From NCBI GenBank assembly GCA_902797705.1, contig CADBTX010000243.1, forward strand, positions 1 through 5,245: a stretch of 5,245 nucleotides of DNA, written 5' to 3'. A program made the translations under genes and the position numbers. Under the pieces are notes generated by a model that worked only from the letters and a program-made list of their open reading frames with translations, was not told the DNA's origin and made no database searches. This DNA comes from an uncultured Lachnospiraceae bacterium (lineage in GTDB: Bacteria > Bacillota > Clostridia > Lachnospirales > Lachnospiraceae). Shown here one piece after another: positions 1-5,245 of this stretch. How positions within the stretch are numbered: position 1 is the first letter of the stretch; each line of letters begins with the position of its first letter.

Positions 1-619
1 ATGCACTATTTATTCCACTGTATTTAAGGTGGATAAAAAATATGCCAATAACCCCATCGGAAAGCCTCTTGACAATATAAAGCTCTACGTGACGGACAGT
101 GAAGGACACCGTCTCCCTCCGGGGGCTGCGGGAGAACTCCTTATCACAGGACCTCATGTGGCGGCAGGGTATCTGAACCGTCCCGATAAGACAGCGGAAG
201 TATTTGTAAGTAACCCCTTTGTTCCATCTGACAGCGAGTACTATCCTGCCTACCGTTCAGGAGACGTGGTGCGTTTCTTAACGGACGGCAATATAGAGTT
301 CATAGGCCGCCGTGACGGACAGGTGAAGATAAGGGGATTCCGTATTGAGCTTTCCGAGGTGGAAGCTGTCATCAGGGAGTCAGGTCTTGTAAAGGATGTG
401 GCTGTGGCCGCCTTTGACAATCCCGGAGGCGGAAAATACATAGTAGCGTATGTGGTCACAAAGGACGGCGCTGAAGCGGATGTGGATGCCATCAGAAAAC
501 ATATCCTGTCGGAAAAGCCGCCTTATATGGTGCCGGAAGTCATACAGAGTATAGATGCCATACCTCTTAACCAGAACGGTAAGGTAAACAGGCGTGCCCT
601 GCCGGAACCCGCTCTCAGG
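1..619 (+). other. Adenylation domain A1, C-terminal half (A5-A10)
   Basis: This is the end of the domain that activates the amino acid for PCP1 as an aminoacyl-AMP. The window starts inside motif A5. A6 is GELLITGPHVAAGYL (35-49), A7 is YRSGDV (75-80), A8 starts GRRDGQVKIRGFR (93-105) and continues to the ELSEVE stretch, and A10 is NGKVNR (183-188) with the catalytic lysine K185 (codon 581-583). Motifs A1-A4 and most pocket residues are outside, so the substrate cannot be called. Aligning to GrsA numbering, only positions 330 (Ile, bases 8-10), 331 (Tyr, bases 11-13) and 517 (Lys185) can be read. Nothing visible suggests inactivation. Confidence 0.93.
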
Positions 620-3600
620 GCCGAGGAGATCATCCCTCCGAAAAATAAGACACAGCAGAAGATATTTGACTGCGTGGCAGAGGCCATCGGACACAGGGAG
701 TTTGGGATCACAACAGATATCACATATGCGGGACTGACATCCATCACATCCATGAAGCTGAATATCCTCCTGTCAAAGGCTTTTGACGTATCCATCCGGA
801 CTACGGATATTAAGGAAAATCCGACGGTTGAGATGCTGGAACGCTTCCTTATGGGGGCGGACAGGGTGGAGACCCACGAAAAGCAGGAAGTATATCCCCT
901 GGGAACATCCCAGGAAGGTGTCTTCATTGACTGCATGGCAAATAACGGTACCACGGTCTACAATATCCCCTATTTATTCAGACTTGGGAAAGGGGTGGAT
1001 ATTACCCGTGTGAAGAAAGCACTGGAACAGGTGGTGGATGCTCATCCCTACCTGAAGGTAAGGCTCTTCATGGATAAAAACGGGGAGATACGCCAGCGCA
1101 GGATGGACGAAGACAGATTTGAAGTACCTCTTCTCACAGATATGGACAGGGAAAGCCTTGTGCGTCCTTTTAACCTCTTAAATGAGAGGCTTTTCAGAAT
1201 AGAGCTCTATCGACAGCATGACGGCTGTTATCTGTTTATGGATATGCACCATCTGGTGGCAGACGGAACATCCCTGGCACTTCTCATTCAGGATCTGGAG
1301 CGCGCCTATGCGGGGGAAGAGCTTTCAGGTGAAACCTATACGGCATATGATCTCGCCCTTGATGAGGTTCGGTTAAAGGAGGGGGGCGCTTACGAGAAGG
1401 CTCTTAAGTTTTATGATGAGACATTCCAAAATGCTGGAAAGACCACGGACATACCCTATGACAGGAGTGAAGACAAGCCTTCGGTAAAGAGTTTAAGGAT
1501 GACGATGGAGGACATGGCGCCTCACGTCAGGAAGCTCTGTGAGAAGTATAAGATCACCGAGAATGTATTTTTTGTGGCGGCTTTCGGACTCATGCTTTCC
1601 AGATACCATTTTGCCGATAAGGGAATATTTACCACTATTTACAACGGAAGGAACGATTCAAAGAAAAGCGACACGGTGGGTATGCTGGTAAAGACATTGC
1701 CTGTCGTGGTTGAAGAGGAAGAGGATCAGGAGAGATTCTTTACGAAAGTAAAAGAGGAACTTATGGGGCTTATGGATGCGGATATCTATCCATACTCGGA
1801 AGCCGCAAAGAAATACGGCTTTGCCCCCAATACCATGTTTGTCTATCAGGGAGACAGTTTTGAATTCGACCGTATCTGCGGGGAAAAAGCGGAGGAGATA
1901 CCCCTTGCCCTCAATGCGGCAAAGGAACCGGTCTCTGTAATGGTATCAAAATATAATGATAGCTTCATCTGCGAATATGAGTACAGGGGAGATCTCTATG
2001 ATGAAGAGACTATAAAGTATCTTTCGGATAACTATCATACTACGGTAAAAGCACTGCTTGACGGAGTGGCTCCTGCGGACGTACGCCTGCCCTTCGATGA
2101 AGAAGAGACCATGAGAGAGCTGCCGGGATTTTCAGGCAGGACCATTGTGGATCTCTTTGAAAGAAGCGTGGAAAAGTATCCGGACAGGATAGCAGTAAAG
2201 GACGCTTCCGGCAGCATAAGCTATGCAGAGCTCGACCGGGCCTCCGCCTACGTGGCAGGACGGCTTGCAAAAGACGGATTCGGTCCGGAAAAAGTGGCAG
2301 GCATACTCTGCGGCAGGATAAAGGAATTTATGGTGGCAGTATTTGGCATATTGAGAGCCGGAGGAGCTTATGTTCCGTTAGACCCTGACTACCCGACGGA
2401 CCGTATACTCTATATGCTGGGTGACAGCGGGAGTACGCACCTCTTGGCAGAAAAGGAACTCCTGAATATTGCCGGTGACTATAAAGGAAATGTGATCCTT
2501 TTAGATGACATCGTGCATGAAGCCATGGAGGCGGAGGAAAAAGAGCTTAGTGTCTTAAGGGCGAAACCTGAAAATCTGGCATATATGATTTATACCTCGG
2601 GATCCACCGGAAAACCCAAGGGTGTGGAACTGACCCACGCTAATCTTATGAACCTCCTGCAGCAGATTACCATAGAGCAGTCGCCTACGGAAGAAGACAT
2701 GTATGCGCTGTTCTCATCCTTCTGCTTTGATGCATCTGTCCACGATATGTTCATTCCGTACGCTTACGGAGCATCACTGTACATTTTCCCCGCAGACTCG
2801 CGCCAGGACGTGATGAAGGTGTGTGAGATCTTTGAAAAGGAACCTATTACCATCACTTCCATGCCCACACAGATGGGTGAACTCGTTATAGATATGCTGT
2901 CAGACAGGGCAGCGCTTCGCATCCTGACTCTTGGTGGTGAGAAGTTCAAGCGCTTCCATGAGAACAGGAAGTTTACCATGTATAACGGATACGGTCCTAC
3001 AGAGAATACCGTGTCTACCTCCTCATTTATCGTGGATAAGGAGTATAAGAATATTCCTATCGGAAAGTCACACATAAATGTCAGATCCTATATCCTTAAT
3101 GACAAGCTGCAGCAGGTACCCGTAGGGGCACCAGGTGAACTCTGCCTGTCAGGGCGACAGCTTGCGAGAGGATATCATAATCTCCCGGAGAAAACGGCTG
3201 CCGCATTCGTGGCAAATCCCTATGCAAAGGATCCGGATGAGTCGCGGCTTTACCACACCGGAGATATGGTGAGGAAAAAGGGCGACGGAAATATGGAATA
3301 TATCGGACGTATCGACTCCCAGGTGAAGATCAGGGGTTATCGTGTGGAACTGTCCGAGATCGAAGGCGCTTTCCTTAACCGTGAGGGAGTGGGAGAAGCA
3401 GCTGTGGTTGCCTTGGAAACAAATGGTGTGATAAACCTTGCAGCCTATTACACCGGCAGGGAGTACCAAGAGGCAGACTGGAGAGGGTATCTTTCGCCGA
3501 TCCTTCCGGAATACATGATGCCGCAGTTTATCACGCATCTTGAAATCATGCCGGTCACACCGGGAGGCAAAATAGATAAAAAGGCCCTGCCGAAGCCGGA

Positions 3601-5059
3601 GATAAAAGCTGACAGTAACTATGTGGCTCCGAAGACTCCACTGCAGAAGAGGCTCTGTGAGATCTTCTCAAAAGTTCTGGGGCTTGAAAAGGTGGGGATA
3701 GAGGATGACTTCTTTAATATGGGAGGTTCCTCACTGGCTGCATCCAAGGTGGCTGTAATGTGCCTTGCAGAGGAGATCAAGATCGTATATTCGGATATAT
3801 TCAAGCATCCGACTGTAAAGGAGCTCTCCGGTATCGTATCCGGTGAAGAAAAAGGAGAGAATAATAATGAGTTTTCCGGTTACGACTACGGAAAGATAGA
3901 TATGCTGCTGTCTGCAAATGATATCCATAACGTGGATCAAGTGAAAAATACCGGTATAGGGGATATCTTCCTGACCGGATCAACCGGATTTCTTGGTATC
4001 CACGTGCTGAAGCATTTCCTGGACCACTATGAAGGAACGGTATACTGTCTCGTGCGAAAGGGCGGCTACGATTCTCCGGAATCACGCCTTAAGCATATGC
4101 TCATGTACTATTTTGATAATCCTCATGTTGACAGCTTTGAGAAACGGATACGCTGTGTGGACGGAGATATTACGGAAGAGGGCGAGGTCATGGGATTCGC
4201 GAAATATGACTTTGACACCTTAATAAACTGCGCAGCGTGTGTAAAGCACTTCTCAACGGGGGATCTCCTGGAGAAGATAAATGTCACCGGAGTAAAGAAC
4301 CTTTCCAAGCTCTGTAAAGAGACCGGACGTCGTCTGATCCAGATATCTACTGTGTCGGTGGCAGGCGAAGGCATGGACGGCACGCCGCCTGAGGGCAGGA
4401 GAATCCACGAAAAGGACCTCTACTTCGGGCAGAGTATCACTAATGAATACATCCGTACAAAGTTCCTTTCAGAGCGGGTGGTACTGCAGGCTGCGGCTGA
4501 AGGACTGGATGCAAAGGTTATCCGAGTGGGCAATCTCATGAGCCGGGAATCTGACGGGGAGTTCCAGATAAACTTCATTACAAACGGGTTCTTAAGAAGC
4601 CTCAGGGGTTATAAAACACTGGGTGTATTCCCTGTAAGCTCCATGGGAGAGAGCACCGAATTCTCGCCTATAGACTCCACGGCTGAAGCGGTTCTGACCC
4701 TTGCGGGAACGGATAAGAGATACACTGTATTCCATGCCACCAATTCACACAGGATCTATATGAGTGACGTAGTCCGCGCCATGAGGGAATACGGATTTGT
4801 GATCGATGTGGTACCGGATGAGAAATTTAAGGAAAAACTGAATGATTATGCAAAGGAGCATAAAGAAAGTGAATCGGTATCGGGTCTCATAGCCTATGCC
4901 TCCCATGACGAAAGCCGTATCTACGGTATCGATTATGACAACAGTTTCACCGTGGAAACACTGTACCGGCTGGGGTATATCTGGCCCATTACGGACAGCG
5001 GATATTTAAGGAGTGCTATCTCGGCGCTTGCGGGACTGACCTTCTTTGAAGAAGAGTGA
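1..5059 (+). CDS. Non-ribosomal peptide synthetase, 5'-partial: (A)-PCP-C-A-PCP-reductase
   Basis: This is the C-terminal part of a multimodular cytosolic NRPS. It builds a peptide of at least two residues and releases it by reduction. Residue numbers here and below count the GTG codon at 29 as 1, giving 1676 residues to the TGA at 5057-5059. That GTG is not the true start: the frame is open to base 2, and the upstream codons read CTIYSTVFK, the continuation of an adenylation A5 motif (GPTE-CTIYS), so base 1 is probably the third base of the Glu codon. Domain order is A1 (from A5) to about 197, PCP1 205-275, C 287-690, A2 703-1190, PCP2 1199-1270 and R 1309-1676. No epimerisation, methylation or thioesterase domain is visible. 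The order resembles AusA-type and gut-clostridial peptide-aldehyde/pyrazinone synthetases (family knowledge). The start, and any extra N-terminal domains, lie to the left. Carrier serines need a phosphopantetheinyl transferase, which is not in the window. Confidence 0.96.
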   Translation, partial: CTIYSTVFKVDKKYANNPIGKPLDNIKLYVTDSEGHRLPPGAAGELLITGPHVAAGYLNRPDKTAEVFVSNPFVPSDSEYYPAYRSGDVVRFLTDGNIEFIGRRDGQVKIRGFRIELSEVEAVIRESGLVKDVAVAAFDNPGGGKYIVAYVVTKDGAEADVDAIRKHILSEKPPYMVPEVIQSIDAIPLNQNGKVNRRALPEPALRAEEIIPPKNKTQQKIFDCVAEAIGHREFGITTDITYAGLTSITSMKLNILLSKAFDVSIRTTDIKENPTVEMLERFLMGADRVETHEKQEVYPLGTSQEGVFIDCMANNGTTVYNIPYLFRLGKGVDITRVKKALEQVVDAHPYLKVRLFMDKNGEIRQRRMDEDRFEVPLLTDMDRESLVRPFNLLNERLFRIELYRQHDGCYLFMDMHHLVADGTSLALLIQDLERAYAGEELSGETYTAYDLALDEVRLKEGGAYEKALKFYDETFQNAGKTTDIPYDRSEDKPSVKSLRMTMEDMAPHVRKLCEKYKITENVFFVAAFGLMLSRYHFADKGIFTTIYNGRNDSKKSDTVGMLVKTLPVVVEEEEDQERFFTKVKEELMGLMDADIYPYSEAAKKYGFAPNTMFVYQGDSFEFDRICGEKAEEIPLALNAAKEPVSVMVSKYNDSFICEYEYRGDLYDEETIKYLSDNYHTTVKALLDGVAPADVRLPFDEEETMRELPGFSGRTIVDLFERSVEKYPDRIAVKDASGSISYAELDRASAYVAGRLAKDGFGPEKVAGILCGRIKEFMVAVFGILRAGGAYVPLDPDYPTDRILYMLGDSGSTHLLAEKELLNIAGDYKGNVILLDDIVHEAMEAEEKELSVLRAKPENLAYMIYTSGSTGKPKGVELTHANLMNLLQQITIEQSPTEEDMYALFSSFCFDASVHDMFIPYAYGASLYIFPADSRQDVMKVCEIFEKEPITITSMPTQMGELVIDMLSDRAALRILTLGGEKFKRFHENRKFTMYNGYGPTENTVSTSSFIVDKEYKNIPIGKSHINVRSYILNDKLQQVPVGAPGELCLSGRQLARGYHNLPEKTAAAFVANPYAKDPDESRLYHTGDMVRKKGDGNMEYIGRIDSQVKIRGYRVELSEIEGAFLNREGVGEAAVVALETNGVINLAAYYTGREYQEADWRGYLSPILPEYMMPQFITHLEIMPVTPGGKIDKKALPKPEIKADSNYVAPKTPLQKRLCEIFSKVLGLEKVGIEDDFFNMGGSSLAASKVAVMCLAEEIKIVYSDIFKHPTVKELSGIVSGEEKGENNNEFSGYDYGKIDMLLSANDIHNVDQVKNTGIGDIFLTGSTGFLGIHVLKHFLDHYEGTVYCLVRKGGYDSPESRLKHMLMYYFDNPHVDSFEKRIRCVDGDITEEGEVMGFAKYDFDTLINCAACVKHFSTGDLLEKINVTGVKNLSKLCKETGRRLIQISTVSVAGEGMDGTPPEGRRIHEKDLYFGQSITNEYIRTKFLSERVVLQAAAEGLDAKVIRVGNLMSRESDGEFQINFITNGFLRSLRGYKTLGVFPVSSMGESTEFSPIDSTAEAVLTLAGTDKRYTVFHATNSHRIYMSDVVRAMREYGFVIDVVPDEKFKEKLNDYAKEHKESESVSGLIAYASHDESRIYGIDYDNSFTVETLYRLGYIWPITDSGYLRSAISALAGLTFFEEE
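641..853 (+). other. Peptidyl carrier domain PCP1, GLTSI-type
   Basis: A helical carrier domain of about 70 residues that holds the first visible aminoacyl or peptidyl group on a phosphopantetheine arm. It lies just after the A1 A10 motif and before the condensation domain. The attachment site is read as S238 (codon 740-742) within YAGLTSITSMKL (233-244), in place of the usual LGGxS. The following residues KENPTVEMLERF (262-273) match the final helix typical of carrier domains. GLTS-type sites are found in clostridial NRPS carriers, so I take it as functional, but it departs from the consensus. Confidence 0.85.
887..2098 (+). other. Condensation domain (C)
   Basis: Forms the peptide bond between the acyl group on PCP1 and the amino acid on PCP2. 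The N-terminal C1-like segment is YPLGTSQEGVF (289-299), C2-like is AHPYLKVRLF (338-347), and the active-site C3 motif is HHLVADG (407-413), with the second histidine H408 (codon 1250-1252) and D412 intact. C5-like is GMLVKTLPV (551-559), with Lys where Asn is usual (VNTLP). The C6 region reads ADIYPYSEAAKK (584-595) rather than HxxVPFE. C7-like APNTMFVYQGD follows at 599-609. Its length of about 400 residues is a little short of the usual 430-450. No epimerisation domain precedes it, so an L-donor, L-acceptor type is the simplest reading; I did not establish the subtype by alignment. Confidence 0.9.
2135..3598 (+). other. Adenylation domain A2, complete
   Basis: Selects and activates the C-terminal amino acid and loads it on PCP2. 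All core motifs are present: A1 ISYAEL (730-735), A2 LRAGGAYVPLDPDYP (775-789), A3 LAYMIYTSGSTGKPKG (850-865), A4 FDAS (900-903), A5 NGYGPTE (986-992), A6 GELCLSGRQLARGY (1036-1049), A7 YHTGDM (1075-1080), A8 starting GRIDSQVKIRGYR (1093-1105), A9 LPEYMMP (1159-1165) and A10 GGKIDKKAL (1179-1187) with catalytic K1181. A hand alignment to GrsA gives pocket residues D901, A902, H905, S944, T967, G969, G987, V995, S996 and K1181, i.e. DAHSTGGVSK. The stretch from 235 to 278 aligns without gaps. D901 fits binding of an alpha-amino acid. I cannot match the code to a known substrate. Confidence 0.96.
3623..3838 (+). other. Peptidyl carrier domain PCP2, canonical GGSS site
   Basis: Carries the last amino acid and then the finished peptide for the reductase. 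The site is FFNMGGSSLAAS (1228-1239), a good match to LGGxS, with S1235 (codon 3731-3733) as the phosphopantetheine attachment residue. It begins with the usual APKTPLQKRLCEIFSKVLG helix (1200-1218) and ends with DIFKHPTVKEL (1256-1266). A charged, Asn-rich linker with an NNN run at 1278-1280 joins it to the reductase. Confidence 0.95.
3953..5056 (+). other. Terminal thioester reductase domain (R)
   Basis: Releases the peptidyl thioester by NAD(P)H-dependent reduction to an aldehyde, possibly on to an alcohol. It is an extended short-chain dehydrogenase fold. The nucleotide-binding loop is TGSTGFLG (1316-1323), followed by YCLVRKG (1339-1345), whose Arg1343 is the usual contact for the NADPH 2'-phosphate. 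DGDIT (1378-1382) and NCAACVKHF (1400-1408) are further family motifs. The likely catalytic triad is T1441 in ISTVSVAG (1439-1446; codon 4349-4351) with Y1474 and K1478 of the YxxxK motif YIRTK (Tyr codon 4448-4450). RVGNLMSR (1499-1506) and EFSPIDS (1544-1550) match the substrate-binding half. All expected residues are present and the domain runs to the stop codon. Whether reduction stops after two electrons cannot be told from sequence. Confidence 0.95.
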
Positions 5060-5086
5060 AGGTTCAGGGGACTATAACAGGAAAGT

Positions 5087-5092
5087 AAAGGG
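5087..5092 (+). promoter_or_regulatory. Ribosome binding site for the histidine phosphatase gene
   Basis: AAAGGG lies 8 bases before the ATG at 5101, a normal Shine-Dalgarno distance. A second purine stretch (AAGGA, 5096-5100) abuts the ATG and is too close to serve. The site supports 5101 as the start. The 41-base gap after the NRPS stop has no hairpin plus T-run and no evident promoter, so the two genes are probably read from one transcript. Confidence 0.7.
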
Positions 5093-5100
5093 AAAAAGGA

Positions 5101-5245
5101 ATGTTGATCTATATTATCCGTCACGGAGAGACGGACTCGAATGTGAACAAGATAACCAACGGCTGGATGGATGAAGGCCTGAATGAAAACGGAGTAAAGC
5201 TTGCCCATCTTTCCGGTGATGGCATGAAGGGCATACACTTTGACG
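5101..5245 (+). CDS. Histidine phosphatase family protein (phosphoglycerate-mutase-like), 3'-partial
   Basis: The first 48 codons of a gene cut by the right edge. The N-terminus MLIYIIRHGETDSN carries the RHGE signature of the histidine phosphatase superfamily close to the start, as is normal. H8 (codon 5122-5124) would be the phosphorylated histidine, with R7 in the phosphate pocket. The following NGWMDEGLNENG (20-31) is the usual GWxDxxLxxxG segment. Members dephosphorylate small phosphoesters or act as phosphoglycerate mutases in the cytosol; the N-terminus alone cannot tell which. ATG at 5101 is supported by an upstream Shine-Dalgarno site. The gene is probably co-transcribed with the NRPS. 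No role in peptide synthesis can be claimed: such phosphatases are common housekeeping genes, though co-transcription leaves an accessory role open. Confidence 0.9.
   Translation, partial: MLIYIIRHGETDSNVNKITNGWMDEGLNENGVKLAHLSGDGMKGIHFD

Noticed and set aside
306..365. DNA similarity between 306-365 and 3305-3364, for example CAGGTGAAGAT in both, possibly a direct repeat.
   Set aside because: Both copies encode adenylation motif A8, one of the most conserved NRPS motifs. Protein-level conservation explains the similarity, and the many third-position differences argue against a recent duplication.
250..694. Minus-strand open frames opposite the A1 and PCP1 region (250-492 and 380-694).
   Set aside because: They lie fully within the NRPS coding region, overlap each other, have low-complexity Ser/Thr- or Arg-rich translations and show no recognisable domain. 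They are antisense shadows.
3149..3538. A 129-codon minus-strand open frame opposite A2.
   Set aside because: It lies antisense to well-conserved A6-A9 motifs, has no family features, and no Shine-Dalgarno site was noted. It is best explained by codon use on the coding strand.
3852..3899. A Shine-Dalgarno-like AAGGAGA followed by an ATG at 3867 in the PCP2-R linker, which looks like an internal translation start.
   Set aside because: The ATG is out of frame with the NRPS and reads only ten codons before a TAG. The next in-frame ATG for the reductase (3902) is too far from the purine stretch. The Lys/Glu/Asn-rich linker codons explain the pattern.
5060..5100. The gap between the two genes as a possible terminator or promoter.
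   Set aside because: It is purine-rich, with no inverted repeat followed by a T-run and no convincing -35/-10 pair. Only the Shine-Dalgarno site is supported.
4933..5238. A minus-strand open frame spanning the NRPS end and the start of the phosphatase gene.
   Set aside because: It overlaps two recognisable + strand coding regions, including the RHGE motif, and its translation resembles no family I know.

Overview
The window is almost entirely one large coding region on the + strand. It is the 3' part of a non-ribosomal peptide synthetase (NRPS) gene that enters from the left edge and stops at 5059. After a 41-base gap comes the first 145 bases of a second + strand gene, a histidine phosphatase (phosphoglycerate-mutase-like) gene that runs off the right edge. 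No RNA genes, mobile elements, CRISPR arrays or convincing terminators were seen.

The readable NRPS order is: partial adenylation domain A1 (from core motif A5 onward, 1-619), carrier domain PCP1 (641-853), condensation domain C (887-2098), full adenylation domain A2 (2135-3598), carrier domain PCP2 (3623-3838), and a terminal NAD(P)H-dependent thioester reductase R (3953-5056). The reading frame is open to the first base and begins inside the A5 motif of A1. The apparent GTG start at 29 is therefore not a real start, and the N-terminal part of the protein lies outside the window.

The domains form the end of an assembly line. A1 loads one amino acid on PCP1, A2 loads another on PCP2, C joins them, and R releases the peptidyl thioester reductively. 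There is no epimerisation or thioesterase domain in the visible part. The expected product is a peptide of at least two residues with a C-terminal aldehyde (or alcohol). Dipeptide aldehydes with a free amine can cyclise to dihydropyrazinones and pyrazinones, as known for AusA of Staphylococcus aureus and for related NRPSs of gut Clostridia. This is family-level inference, because the first module is incomplete and neither substrate can be read with confidence.

The organism is probably a Gram-positive anaerobe of the Clostridia, perhaps Lachnospiraceae. Reasons are the style of the NRPS domains, frequent ATA, AGA and AGG codons, moderate G+C (38-58% in three 60-base lines counted by hand), and a purine-rich Shine-Dalgarno site before the second gene. 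This assignment is an impression from sequence character, not a search result.

The architecture belongs to a known class, so I do not claim a wholly new system. The points most worth following are the unmatched A2 specificity code, the reductive release, the non-canonical carrier and condensation motifs, and the phosphatase next door.
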